Shown: positions 21,851-32,549 of the stretch, one piece after another
How positions within the stretch are numbered: the first letter of the stretch is position 1
Layout of the letters: each line of letters begins with the position of its first letter
Assembly: GCF_949987515.2 (NCBI RefSeq)
Contig: NC_082690.1
Coordinates: forward strand, 105,956,400-106,020,399
Direction: 5' to 3'
Source of the DNA: Delphinus delphis
Taxonomy: Eukaryota; Chordata; Mammalia; Artiodactyla; Delphinidae
DNA length: 64,000 nt
The notes under the pieces: generated by a model
The model's database searches: none
Told to the model about the DNA's origin: nothing
What the model saw: only the letters and a program-made list of their open reading frames with translations
Position numbers and translations under genes: made by a program

Positions 21851-22799
21851 GAAAGGGAAAATGAGAAAACAAAACAAAACAGAAAGTGGGACAGAGTGTG
21901 CATGGCCTAGGACGCAGTGGATGGGAGCTGGTATTCAATGGACCATACGCTCCAAAGGGTGGGGACGCTGTAACCAGCACCTGATACATCATATGGTCTC
22001 AGAAATGTTAGCTGCCTGATTCACTGATGGTTGAGTGGATGGATGGGTGGGCAGATGGAGGGAGGGCCCTGCCGGCTTAGCTCCCTGGGGCCCCTCCCAT
22101 CTGGCCTTTCCTTTCCGGGCCCTCATCCCATCTCAAAGTCCCCTGCAGGAACCCCTCTAAACTTCACTCCTGCCTGTCCTTCTTAGGGCTCCTAAAGTCA
22201 CCTTCTGCATCTCAAAACCTTTGATGCCTCCTGTCAGACCCAGCTACGTAATGTGCCCAGCACAGCAGAGAGCAAAAATGCAGAGCCTTGTTCAAAAATC
22301 AGTAAGAATTTCAAGACAGTGACAACGAGGCATTACACCAACCACAGGGCTCTCCCGAGTGCTGGCCCTGTGACTGCACGGGTGGGACACTCAGGCAGCC
22401 GGCCCTGTCTCCAGGACGGGGCCACGAGACCTCCCCAGGTCTGCACCCAAGAGACCGCGCCAGCTGGTGTTTACAAAAGCCTCGATGCTTCTTCCACTCA
22501 AGACCTCACACCTCACTTCCGGCCTCTGGGCGTCTATTCTCGCGGTTCCCACCACCCAGTGTGCCTTCCCATGCCATGCGCTAGGTGCCAGGAAGGGAGA
22601 TGGGGAAAACCACACCCAGTCCCCACTCCCCAGAGAAGATGCTCAGAGGGCATCTGGGTTCTGGCACAGCTGTGGCTCTCTCCAGCTGTGAGGCCCAAAG
22701 CGGGCAAACTTTCCCTCTGTTGCAAAACAGGCAGCAACGAGGACGATGCTGGGTCCACGTGGGGCTCTGCTCGTAGCCCTCCTCCCTGTTAAAAAATCT
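21851..22799. other. unassigned sequence
   Basis: Mixed-composition DNA with overlapping ORFs on both strands near 22.3-22.8 kb and no recognisable product. Confidence 0.35.
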
Positions 22800-23345
22800 A
22801 CTAAGATATGACCCTTGTGTACCATAAAATTATCCTCTTAAAGTGTACAATTCACGCTGCCATGGCCTGGGTTCAATCCATGGTCGGGGAACTGAGATCC
22901 CGCAAGCCGTGCAGGGGGCAGCCGAAAAGAAAAAAAAAAAAAAGTGTACAATTCAGTGGTTTTTACATATACACGGTTATACGACCATCACCACAATCTA
23001 GTTCCAGAACGTTCCCCAAAACTTTTTTTCCTAAAAGAAACCCCACCCCCCGTCAGCAGCGCTCCTCCCAGGCCCCCAGGCCCTGGCAACCACGAATCTA
23101 CTTTCTGTCTCTATAGCCTTGCCTATTCTGAAAGTTTCATATATATAAAATCCTACAATATGTGGCCTTCTATGTCTGCTTCCTTCACTGAGCATAGTAT
23201 CTTCAAGGTCCATCCAGGTTGTAGCCTGTGTCAGCGCTTCATATCCCTTTTTAGGGTCGCATATATCCCATGGTAAGGGTATGCCACATTTTATTTATCC
23301 ATTCAGCCCCTGATGGATGCTCACAGCTCTTTCACACACCGGCTG
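22800..23345 (-). mobile_element. old L1 (L1M-type) 3' region, interrupted by a SINE
   Basis: Reverse-oriented blocks 'taaagtgtacaattca', 'cgaccatcaccacaatctag', 'ctggcaaccacgaatctac', 'tctatagccttgcctattct' and 'ttatttatccattcagcccc'. A SINE lies at 22855-22940. Confidence 0.82.
22855..22940 (+). mobile_element. 5'-truncated CHR SINE
   Basis: Only the B-box half and tail are present ('gggttcaatccatggtcggg' then poly(A)). The perfect 15-bp duplication aaagtgtacaattca (22840-22854 and 22941-22955) shows that it inserted in this truncated form. Confidence 0.93.
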
Positions 23346-23600
23346 CCAATCTGCCTGTGGGGGAGGGCTGGGGAGGGGTGCAGCCCCCCACTCTGATCTT
23401 GACCCTGAAATACAAGCCGCTGGCCGTCTCCCTTCCCACCAGAAACATTCCCACTTAACCTTCAAAGTCCAACTCAGACACCATCAGCTCCAAGAAGCGT
23501 CCCCAGATGACCCCAAATAGACTGATGACCCCTTTCTCGGGCCCTCCCACCGGGCCTGGTTCCAGGACACCTGCCTTTTCTAAGACCTGAGGCGTCTCCC
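23346..23600. other. unassigned sequence
   Basis: Nothing recognised between the L1 fragment and the CpG island. Confidence 0.35.
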
Positions 23601-24720
23601 CGCCCCACTCCAGATTCGGAACCGCGGTGGAGTCCCATTTCTGAAGCCCCTGCGTTTGGACTCTGCCAACCCGCCAAACCTTTTGTGGAAAGGAGAGAGG
23701 GGGATTGGCTAGACGCTAACTGGCCGCCACATAAACTAATTGTTTCCTTGAGATCTCTTGCCTTTGCCGGGAGGAGGAAAGCCGGGGAATTTCGGGGATG
23801 GGTGGGGTGCGGAGGAGGAAGTGACAGCCCCAGCAGCGGGGCTGGGGGGGATTGGGGGGGGGCAGGTGGGGCGGGAGCGGCAGACCAGCGGTTGCTGGCG
23901 GCTGCCGAACGCAGTTTCAGTTGAAAAAATGCCCAATTGTCTTGCTCCCTCGAATCTGTTTTTCTCGTGGGAAGCTCGGAGGACGATCCCGAAGCTGCAG
24001 GCCCCTTCCCTGCCCGCCTGGGTGCCCGCCGTAGGCCCGGGGAAGGTCAAGGTCCTGGGCGTCCCGCGCAGCCGCCGGTCCTGCTCGCTGGGGAGGCGTT
24101 GGTCGCGGGTGGCGAGGGGGCCCCGGGACGCCCCCCGGCTTCCTCCGCTCTCCCTCCCCCGCCTCCTCTCGGCGCCCGCCGACGGCCCCTGTGCGTCCCC
24201 GGGTGCCCTAGGGCCGCTCTTTTACGCAGGAGGAGGAGCTGGAGGTTAGAGGGAGAGGCGGCCTCGGCGGCGCGCTGTTTCCCCGCACACCCGCCCGGGG
24301 TCAGCAGAGGTCGGCCGGCGGGCGATCGCGGAGGGTCAAGGCCGCCCGGGGCCGCGCCCGCGGGGTCAGAGTCAGACTTCGGGAGGGACCGGTTCGGCGC
24401 CGAGCCGGGCGGGCGTGTGAAATCGCCCCCTGGCCGATTTCAGGCCGCAGGGAGGAGGCTGGGGGCGGCGTGCGTGCCCTCCAGCCCGGAGCCCCGAGCC
24501 GGGCCGGAGCGCGGAGCCCCGGTGGTACTCCGAGCGCGCCCTCCCTGCGCCCTTCCACGCGCGGGGCTTCCTCGTGGCCGCGCGCTTCCTCCTGGGGTGC
24601 CCTCCGTCTACGCAAGCCGGATGCCCTCGGTCCGTGCAACCCCGGCGGATCCGCTTACGCCGCGGCCAGTCGCCGCAGGGGCTGGAGCGGCAGTTGACTT
24701 ACAAGGTTGGCTGCTCAGGC
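23600..24720. promoter_or_regulatory. orphan CpG island
   Basis: Highly CpG-rich DNA about 10 kb upstream of the presumed CPT1A promoter and 24 kb from the MRPL21 3' end. It has an inverted CCAAT (gggattggct near 23703), a G-quadruplex-type tract (23838-23875) and a GTAAGT donor-like hexamer on the minus strand (24702-24697). A 265-codon ORF (23937-24734) has the Pro/Arg/Gly/Ala bias of random GC-rich DNA and no domain. It may be a promoter for a non-coding transcript or an alternative upstream CPT1A first exon; neither can be shown from sequence alone. Confidence 0.6.
23838..23875 (+). promoter_or_regulatory. G-quadruplex-type motif
   Basis: At least four G-tracts of three or more lie within 38 bp (ggggctggggggg, ttggggggggg, ggtggggcggg), fitting G3+N1-7 spacing. 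Confidence 0.6.
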
Positions 24721-24739
24721 CACCCCTCTATTAACCTTT

Positions 24740-25112
24740 TAAATTACGCAATTAAGGTGTATTCATTGTGGGAAAACAGGGAACACTGAACCGTAATCAA
24801 AAAGTTTTAAAATTGCCTGGAATCGCACTCTCTGATAAGTGCGGCTGCATTTCCTTGCCGTCTTTCCATGGCGCTACTTTCTGTGTATCTTTTCACTCTC
24901 ATGTCGTGCGTGTTTACGAAATGGAAGTCGTATGGTACACAAGCGTCTCTATGGTTCTTTTTGATTTGACGTTATTCATTTTCCCCGAGTACTAGATGCA
25001 TTCTCTTGGAATACATGGAAACTGCACAGAAGCCCCTGGTCACCTCCCTCCCCACCCCAGCCAACTCCCCTCTCTGCTGGATGCGCTTCCAGATTTTTCC
25101 ACATTTTACATC
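24740..25112. other. AT-rich unassigned sequence
   Basis: No gene was recognised; possibly a decayed L1, not assigned. Confidence 0.35.
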
Positions 25113-25115
25113 ACA

Positions 25116-25145
<30 letters not shown>
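25113..25145. repeat. (CA)n microsatellite
   Basis: About 16 CA units. Confidence 0.95.
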
Positions 25146-25150
<5 letters not shown>

Positions 25151-25349
25151 GTTTTACTTAGGGGTCTCTTTTACATAAGTCAGATTGGGTTGTTTGGAAT
25201 CCCCCCACCCCGCAACTTAACGGTATGTTTTGGAACTCACTTGGTCTAGATACACCTCTTTCTTAACTCCGTTATGATATTCCATGCTTTGCACCTTCAT
25301 TCCTGTCGAGCATTCTCTGTTGTTTGCTGTTTTTCGTTTGTTTCCAGTT

Positions 25350-25510
25350 TCTCTCTATTCAGCTATTCATCCCAAATGCGTTTCTGGGGCACCTGCTGTG
25401 TGCCAGACCCAGACCTCTCCTAGGTTCAGAAAGTACAATAATGAACAAAATAGACACCACCTTCCTGGGCCTGACCTTTTACAAGGGCAACTGACAAGTA
25501 CACTGTAGGT
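25350..25510 (+). mobile_element. L2 3'-end fragment
   Basis: 'ctggggcacctgctgtgtgc', 'aataatgaacaaaatagaca' and 'aactgacaagtacactgtag' follow the LINE-2 order. Confidence 0.65.
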
Positions 25511-25600
25511 GGGTCAGGACGGGTATTTTATTTTTTTAAATAGGGACGGTTCCAATCACTAATATGGTTCAAATATCAAGTCAGTATAAAAAAGTACCGA

Positions 25601-25930
25601 GGGAGGACTTCCCTGGTGGTGCAGTGGTTAAGAATCTGCCTGCCAATGCAGGGGACACGGGTTTGAGCCCTGGTCCGGGAGGATCCCACATGCCGTGGAG
25701 CAACTAAGCCCGTGCACCGCAACTACTGAGCCCGTGAGCCGCAACTACTGAAGCCCGTGTGCCTAGAGCCCATATTCCACAACTCAGAGAAGCCACCACA
25801 ATGAGAAGACCGCTCACCGCAATGAAGAGTAGCCCCTGCTTGCTGCAACTAGAGAAAGCCCGTGAGCAGCAACGAAGACCCAACACAGCCAAAAATAAAG
25901 TATGAATAAATAAATAAATTTATATTAAAA
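25601..25930 (+). mobile_element. CHR long-form SINE
   Basis: Complete sense element. The flanks aaaaagtaccgaggga (before) and aaaaagtattgaggga (after, to about 25944) are a target duplication with two mismatches. Confidence 0.92.
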
Positions 25931-25944
25931 AAAAGTATTGAGGG

Positions 25945-26414
25945 AAATGTCTTACTCCCGCACTTGCCCATCGGACACACGGGTAGCCACTCATTGGTTC
26001 CTTGTGTTATCCTTCCAGAATTTCCTTATGAAAATGCAAGTAGAAAAGAGTTGTTATGTATACTTCCCTTCTTTCCCGTGTAAAAGGAAGCTTGCTTACT
26101 TATATGTCTTGGCGCTATTTTCCTGTCATCACATAGAGAGCTTCCTTGCTCAACTTTATTTGTAAATTGTTTCAGGTACACAGTGTTCTATCAACATGGT
26201 TTATTTTACCACAGTCTATTTGTGCCCTGTAACACAGAGCGTGACACAGGGTGTTTCCTGTCTCTTGCCCTATAACATTGTTGCAGTGAATAACTATACA
26301 AAGGTCAATTTGCCCACCTGGAAGTCAATCAATAGAGTGGATGTTCAGAACTGTGATAGCTGGGTCAAGGCCTTGTGTGTGCACAGTGTTGATGTGTGTT
26401 ACTGTTTGCCCTCT
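25945..26414. other. unassigned sequence
   Basis: No gene or repeat was identified. Confidence 0.35.
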
Positions 26415-26528
26415 GTTTTAGGGTTCTCCAGAGAAACAGACCAATCGGATATAGGAGATATACATACATATACATACAATTTTATATATAATATAATATA
26501 AAGTAATAATTATAAGGAATTGGCTCAC
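26415..26528 (+). mobile_element. ancient interspersed repeat, left part (family not named)
   Basis: Starts 'tttagggttctccagagaaa' and runs to 'aaggaattggctcac', where an L1 interrupts it. It resumes at 27588. Its relative in the opposite orientation is at 32.1-32.85 kb. Confidence 0.65.
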
Positions 26529-27217
26529 CGCTATGGAAAACAGTATAGAGGTTCATCAAAAAACTAAAGATAGAGCAATTCCACTCCTAGGCATATCCCC
26601 AGACAAAAACTATAATTCGAAAAAATACATGCACCCTTATGTTCATAGCAGCACTATTTACAATAGCCAAGACATGGAAACAATCTAAATGTCCATCGAC
26701 AGATGAATGGATAAAGAAGATGTGGTATATATATATATATATATATAAAATGGAATATTACTCAGCTATAAAAAGAATGAAATAATGCCATTTGCAGCAA
26801 CATGGATGGACCTAGAGATTGTCATACTAAGTGAAGAAAGTCAGGAAGAGAAAGACAAATACCATATGATATCACTTATATGTGGAATCTAAAATACAGG
26901 TCAACACATCTGCAAAACAAAAACAGATTCACAGGTATAGAGAACAGACTTGTGGTTGCCAAAGGGGAGAGGGGGTAGGGGAAGGAAGGAATGGGAGTTT
27001 GGGATTAGCAGAGGCAAACTATTATATACAGGATAAACAACACCGTCCTACTGTATAGCATAGGGGATTATATTCAATATTCTGTGACAAATTATAATGG
27101 AAAAGAATGTGAAAAAGAATATATATATAAGAATATATATGTATAACCGAGTCACTTTTCTATACAGAAGAAATTAACACAATATTGTAAATCAACTATA
27201 CTTCAATCAAAATTTTT
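26529..27217 (+). mobile_element. 5'-truncated L1, 3' end
   Basis: Sense L1 3' region ('ccgctatggaaaacagtata', 'cactcctaggcatatcccca', 'gtccatcgacagatgaatgg', 'cttcaatcaaaattttt'). With the nested SINE it is flanked by the 15-bp duplication aaggaattggctcac at 26514-26528 and 27588-27602. It includes an (AT)n run near 26728-26746. Confidence 0.92.
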
Positions 27218-27567
27218 AATCTTTTTAAAATAAATTTATTTATTTTTTATTTTATTTTATTTATTTTTGGTTGCATTGGGTCTTCGCTGCTGCGTGCGGG
27301 CTTCCTCTAGTTGCGGCAAGTGGGGGCTACTCTTCCTTGCGGTGTGCAGATTTCTCATTGTGGTGGCTTCTCTTGTTGTGGAGCACGGGCTCTAGGAACA
27401 TGGGCTTCAGTAGTTGTGGATCGCGGGCTCCAGAGTGCAGGCTCAGTAGTTGTGGTGCATGGGCTTAGTTACTCCATGGCACGTGGGTTCTTCTCAGACC
27501 AGGGCTTGAACCCGTGTCCCCTGCATTGGCAGGCAGATTCTTAACCACAGCACCACCAGGGAAGCCC
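27218..27567 (-). mobile_element. CHR long-form SINE nested at the tail of an L1
   Basis: Reverse element with an imperfect target duplication ttcaatcaaaattttt (27202-27217) and ttcaataaaatttttt (27568-27583). It is therefore younger than the L1. Confidence 0.92.
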
Positions 27568-27587
27568 TTCAATAAAATTTTTTAAAA

Positions 27588-27990
27588 AAGGAATTGGCTC
27601 ACATAATAATGATTTGCAGTTGGCAAACTGGAAACCCAGAACAGCCCGTAGTGTAGTTCCAATCCGAAGGCCAGCAGCCTCAGGACCCAGGAAGAGCCAA
27701 TGTTTCAGTTTGAGTCTGAAGGCAGGATAAAAATTGATGTCCTTCTTCCAAAGCAGTTAGGCAGGAGGAGTTCTCTCTTACTCAGGGGGAGGTCAGCCTT
27801 TTCTACACAGGCCTTCAACTGATTAGATGAGGCCCACCCAAATTTGGGAGGGCAATCTGCTTTATTTAGTCCACTGATTCAGATGTCAACGTCATCTAGA
27901 AACCCCCTCACAGACACACCTAGAATAATGTTTGACCAAAGTTCAGGGCCTCCAGTGGCTCAGTCAAGTTGACATATAAAATTATTCCTC
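27588..27990 (+). mobile_element. ancient interspersed repeat, right part
   Basis: Continuation of 26415-26528: 'caggacccaggaagagccaa', 'ggccttcaactgattagatg', 'tagaataatgtttgaccaaa' and 'caagttgacatataaaatta'. Confidence 0.65.
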
Positions 27991-28045
27991 ATACCCTCAC
28001 CAGTGTGTCTTTTTTAAAGTAGCATTATCAAAATATAATTCATGG

Positions 28046-28157
28046 GAGTTCTCTGATGGTTTAGTGGTTAGGATTCCGGGCTTTCACTGCTGTGGCCCAG
28101 GTTCAATCCCTGGTCAGGGAACTGAGATCTCACAAGTCGCACAGTGTGGCCAAAAAA
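28046..28157 (+). mobile_element. CHR-type short SINE
   Basis: Sense element: gggagttctctgatggttta...ggttcaatccctggtcaggg...gtggccaaaaaaaa, followed by (TG)n. Confidence 0.88.
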
Positions 28158-28163
28158 AAGAAA

Positions 28164-28201
28164 TGCGTGTGTGTGTGTGTGTGTGCGTGTGTGTGTGTGT
28201 A
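28164..28201. repeat. (GT)n microsatellite
   Basis: gcgtgtgtgtgtgtgtgtg with one interruption, grown from the SINE tail. Confidence 0.92.
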
Positions 28202-28740
28202 TAAAATTCACATATAAGATGTAATTCATCCATCTGAAGTGTATTTTCAATGGTTTTTAGTATATTTACAGAGTTGTGCAATGATCACCACAGTCAATTT
28301 TGGAAACTTTGCATTATCTGCACAAGAAACCTCCTACCCCTAGCAGTCACTTCCCATTTGCCCCCAACTCTCTAGGCTTAAGCACCAATCTACTCTGAGC
28401 ATGAATCTACTTTAGGTCTGTATGGATTTGCCTGTTCCGGACATTTCATGTAAATGGAATCATACAACATGGGGCCCTTGAGTCCTTGAGTCCAGCTTCT
28501 TTCACCGAGCGCCGTGTCTTTGAGGTTCATCTGTGTGGTGGTGCACGTCAGTATTTAATTCTTTCCTGTGACTGAATGTTGTCTCATTGTATGGATGTAC
28601 CACCTCTAAAAATCCATTCATCTGTTGGTGGCTATTCCACTGTTTGGCTAGGCACCATCTTACATTCCCATCAGCAGTGTAAGAGGGCTTCACTCTCTCC
28701 ACATCCTCATCAACGCTTGTTATTACCTGCAGTTTTGATT

Positions 28741-28885
28741 TTTAAAACAATTTTAAATTATTTATTTATTTATTAGGCCACATCGTGCAGCATGTGGGAT
28801 CTTAGTTCCCCGACCAGGCATCAAACCCGTGTCTCCTGCATTGAGAGTGTGGAGTTGTAAGCACTTGACTGCCGGGGAATTCCCA
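28741..28885 (-). mobile_element. CHR-type short SINE
   Basis: Reverse element with flanks ctgcagttttgatt (28727-28740) and ctgtagttttgatt (28886-28899): a 14-bp duplication with one mismatch. Confidence 0.92.
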
Positions 28886-29134
28886 CTGTAGTTTTGATTA
28901 TAGCCATCCTAGTGGATATGAAGGAGTATCTTATTATAGTTTTGATTTGCATTTCCTTGAGGGCTAACCAATTTGTCTTTTGATTTTGATTTTTTTTAAT
29001 GAAATTTTTTCTATAAATTTATTATTCTTTTATGGCTTCCAAATTCTGACTTATGGAGAAAATTGTCCCCACTCTAGGGTCATAAAGAAATTTTCCTATA
29101 TTCTCTTTTAGTACTTCTATGCTTTCAAGTTTTA

Positions 29135-29466
29135 CGTTTAAAAGAAGAAGGAAGAAGATTACTGATTTACTACAGCAAGAGGAAGAAAGTTTTCTCCTAG
29201 CCCAGAAACCACCCCAGCCAATGAGAAACCACCACCACTCAGCCAATGAGAAACTATCACCACCCTGAACTCTGGCTTTCCTCCAATGGGCTTTTTGTTT
29301 ATAATAGCCCCTCCCAAATCCCTCCTTTCCTTTATAAAAGAATGCTCCTCTCCTTAGTTTTCCAAACGTGCCTGTGGTTTGCCATAGCTTGCATGTCCCA
29401 AATTGGAATTCCTGAATCATCTTGCTGGTAAAATAACTGGCTATTTTATTTTAAGGTTGACACAAT
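29135..29466 (+). mobile_element. solo LTR of an ERV1-like retrovirus, 5'-truncated
   Basis: Sense LTR remnant: two CCAAT-bearing direct repeats (cagccaatgagaaac at about 29215 and 29239), a third CCAAT near 29284, a TATA-like 'ctttataaaagaatgc' near 29331, then R/U5 ending 'ctggctattttattttaagg'. It aligns by eye with the longer LTR at 32873-33300, which lies in the opposite orientation. No viral coding sequence adjoins it. Confidence 0.75.
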
Positions 29467-29880
29467 AAAGTACACATAATTATAGTGTATGATTTCGTAA
29501 GTTTTGACATCTGCATACACCCATGAAACCATCCCCACGATTAACATAGTGAACACATCTAGCACATCGAAAAGTTCCTCCTGCCCTTGATGATCCCTCC
29601 CCACTCCTTCCCCTTTGCAGGCAACCAACAATCTGCTTTTTGATAATGATTCCATAATTTTTACTATATGACTGTTACATAATTATTTGAGCAATTCTAT
29701 ATTGTTGGACATCTGCATTTATCCCATTTTTGCTATTTATTAATCCAGCCAGGATGCACATCTTTGTACAAACATAAATCTCCACATATCTGAATATTTT
29801 TGGGGGACAAATTCCTAGAACTGATATTATCAGACCGAAGGTTATGAAGGTTAAGACTTTTGGGACAATTTGTCAAACCC
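29467..29880 (-). mobile_element. old L1 3'-region fragment
   Basis: Reverse blocks 'aaagtacacataattatagt', 'catgaaaccatccccacgat', 'caggcaaccaacaatctgct' and 'attcctagaactgatattat'. Confidence 0.65.
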
Positions 29881-30564
29881 TCTTTGTAAGGCTTGCTAGG
29901 TATGACATTCACTTTACATTTGGTTTTCTTTCTGGAAAGTTGAATCGTTTTGTTTTTATTTATTTTTATTTTTTCTTTTAATTTTTTTCTTTGTTGTTCT
30001 TTGTTGTTTCTTTCTTTCTTTTTTTTTGGTTGAATCTTTTTAATACAAGAGAAGAAGCAGCAGCAGCAGCAGCAGCAGCTAACGCTCCAAGTGTGGCTCA
30101 GATGTTTCTGCTTGGAATAAGGGCTGGCTGTTTGGGGGAGGTACTTTTGTGGCTGTGAAAGCAACAAACATTAACATCTGATGGGATTGCCTCTTCCCTG
30201 TGACCCAACAGCACTCTGTACCCCGGTAGGGTCCTGCCCAGAGCACGCTGTGATGGCACCAGCAGCCCTCCTTCAGCCACGCCCCACCCTACAGAAGTCT
30301 GAAGACTTCTACATCAAGGATGGTGAGATAAAAACCTTGGATCAACTTCTCTGAGCTCAACAGGCTTCTCTGATGGAGTCTGGGCCTCCAGGCACAGGGT
30401 CCTCAGAGTGGCTGAGAGCAGTTCTGAGGCAGGTGGAGGCACCACACATGCCACCGCAAACTAGGCCCCTTTGGCCTTTGAATTATTTTGACCTAAAGGC
30501 CATTGAGAACCAGTAGACACAGGAAAAGCTCTAAAGATGGGGCACAGGTTTTCCTTTGTAAAGG
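29881..30564. other. unassigned sequence with a (CAG)n run
   Basis: T-rich at 29.93-30.03 kb, then an (AGC)n run at about 30056-30079 (eight units), then unique sequence with no gene recognised. Confidence 0.4.
30056..30079. repeat. (AGC)8 trinucleotide repeat
   Basis: gcagcagcagcagcagcagcagc, uninterrupted. Confidence 0.95.
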
Positions 30565-30704
30565 AAATTTTAATTAAGTAATTAATTTTATTTTTGGCTG
30601 TGCAACACGGCTTGTGGGATCTTAGTTCCCCCACCAGGGATTGAACCCGGGGCCATGGCAGTGAAAGCGCCGTGTCCTAACCACTGGACCATCAGGGCAT
30701 TCCC
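30565..30704 (-). mobile_element. CHR-type short SINE
   Basis: Reverse element ('cttagttcccccaccaggg', 'ggaccatcagggcattccc') directly abutting the next SINE. Confidence 0.88.
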
Positions 30705-30706
30705 GG

Positions 30707-30920
30707 AATTTTTTTTTTTTTTTTTTTTGCGGTACGCGGGCCTCTCACTGCTGTGGCCTCTCCCATGGCGAAGCACAGGCTCCGGACACGCAGGCCCAGA
30801 GGCCATGGCTCACGGGCCCAGCCGCTCCGCGGCATGTGGGATCCTCCCAGACCGGGGCATGAACCCGCGTCCCCTGCATCAGCAGGCAGACTCTCAACCA
30901 CTGCGCCACCAGGGAAGCCC
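30707..30920 (-). mobile_element. compact CHR-type SINE (about 210 bp), inserted at the head of another SINE
   Basis: Reverse element of the form poly(T)-gcggtacgcgggcctctcac...gcgccaccagggaagccc. The flanks attcccggaattttt and attcccagaaattttt show that the target was the end of the neighbouring short SINE. Same subfamily as 41950-42156. Confidence 0.9.
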
Positions 30921-31043
30921 ATTCCCAGAAATTTTTATTCATAAAGGCAATTTCCTTTTGTGAAGAGTCTCCTTCTCCCGTCAAGGAGGTAGAGAACTTG
31001 AAACTCTCATCAATAGAGAAGATAAGACTTAAATGTGCATAGC

Positions 31044-31452
31044 GGGACTTCCCTGGTGGCACAGTGGTTAAGAATCCACCTGACAATGCAGGGAACACGG
31101 GTTTGAGTCCTGGTCCGGGAAGATCCCATATGCTGTGGAGCAACTAAGCTCGTGCGCCACAGCTACTGAGCCTGTGCTCTACAGCCTGTGAGCCACAACT
31201 ACTGAGCCTACACCACAACTACTGAAGCCAAGGTGCTCTAGGGCCCGTGTGCCACAACTACTGAGCCTACATGCTGCAGCTACTGAAGCCTGCGTGCCTA
31301 GAGCCTGTGCTCTGCAACAAGAGAAGCTACCGCAATAAGAAGCCCGCACACCTCAATGAAGAGTAGCCCCGCTCGCCGCAACTAGAGAAAAGCTTGCGTG
31401 CAGCAACAAAGACACAACGCAGCCAAATAAATAAATAAAAATAAAATTTAAA
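31044..31452 (+). mobile_element. CHR long-form SINE with expanded body
   Basis: Sense element of about 400 bp; the 'ccacaactactgagcct' module is repeated more often than usual, which explains the extra length. Confidence 0.92.
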
Positions 31453-31678
31453 AGACAAACCTGCAGAGCAAACCTTCCTAAACAACGCTTGATTATCGTT
31501 CTTTCCCAGTCACCTTCCTATAACTTGTACCCTCCCACCTCAAAGCCCAAATACCCTTTTCCTCGGTTTTAAGCTAAGATAGTATTTAAGGTCAAGTTCT
31601 AATGAACGCAGTGGGTTACTCATCACTCGTGCTCCCTTGTGTCCGCATGAGATGACCATGTTAATGAACTTCTTTTTG
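31453..31678. other. unassigned sequence
   Basis: Nothing recognised. Confidence 0.3.
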
Positions 31679-31802
31679 TCTTTTTATTCTTCTTGGCTGC
31701 ACCGCACAGCATGTGGGATCTTAGTTCCCCCACCAGGGATCGAACCTGTGCCCCCGGCCGTGGAAGCACAGAGTCTTAACCACTGGACCAACAGGGAAGT
31801 CC
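31679..31802 (-). mobile_element. CHR-type short SINE
   Basis: Reverse element: 'cttagttcccccaccagggat' region to 'ggaccaacagggaagtccc'. Confidence 0.9.
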
Positions 31803-32338
31803 CTGCCTTTTTCTTATTAACCTGTCTTTGGTCCATCTCATTTCTAGAGCCCTGGCTGGAGAACCTATGATGGGTAGAGGAAAATAGTTTTTACCTCCCC
31901 TGCTGGCACAAACCTCCCCAGTGAGGCTCGGGACACAGGCCACCTGGCCTCAAATCCAGGTGCCTCCACTTACTCGCGGTGTGGACTTGGATGTGTTTTT
32001 TTAACTTCTCCCAGCTTCAATTTCCTTATTTGTATTGATAATTAAAGGATAATAAAAGATTATTGTAAGATTATTGTGAGAATTACATGGGTGTGATGGT
32101 CAATTGTATGTGTCAACTTGACAGGGCTGAGGGATGCTAGTAAAACATTATTTCTGGGTGTGTCTGTGAGGGTGTTTCCAGAAGAGATTAGCATTTGAAT
32201 CACAGAGTGGGTAAAGAAGGTGGCCTTGCCCTCATCAATGAGACAGCACCATCCAACCTACAGAGGGCCTGAATTGAACAAAAAGGGAGAGGAAGGGAAA
32301 TTTTTTTTTTCATAATTAAAAAATATATTTATTTATTG

Positions 32339-32392
32339 GGACTTCCCTGGTGGTGCAGTGGTTAAGAATCTGCCTGCCAATGCAGGGGACAC
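32339..32392 (+). mobile_element. CHR SINE head fragment
   Basis: gggacttccctggtggtgca to 'caggggacac'; only the tRNA-derived 5' part. It faces the reverse SINE at 32415-32549. Confidence 0.85.
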
Positions 32393-32414
32393 ACACGCTC
32401 CCTGAAGAGCGTGC

Positions 32415-32549
32415 CACTTCAGTAGTTGTGGCACACGGGCTTAGTTGCTCCGTGGCATGTGGGATCTTAGTTCCCCGACCAGGGGTTGAACCTGTGTCCC
32501 CTGCATTGGAAGACAGATTCTTAACCACTGGACCACCAGGGAAATTCCC
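32415..32549 (-). mobile_element. CHR-type SINE, reverse
   Basis: 'gtagttgtggcacacgggct' to 'gaccaccagggaaattccc'. Its head is complementary to 32339-32392, forming a large inverted repeat. Confidence 0.88.

Larger units (their letters stand above)
28000..29130 (-). mobile_element. old L1 (L1M-type), 3' UTR and end of ORF2
   Basis: Reverse-oriented blocks ('agtgtattttcaatggtttt', 'tctgtatggatttgcctgtt', 'cttacattcccatcagcagt', 'gatttgcatttccttgaggg'). The minus strand near 29022-29110 encodes an L1 ORF2-like piece (SIEVLKENIGKF). Two short SINEs and a (TG)n run interrupt it, and an LTR follows. Confidence 0.8.

Noticed and set aside
23937..24734. 265-codon ORF in the orphan CpG island
   Set aside because: Composition-driven frame rich in Pro, Arg, Gly and Ala with no domain, and overlapped by other open frames on both strands.
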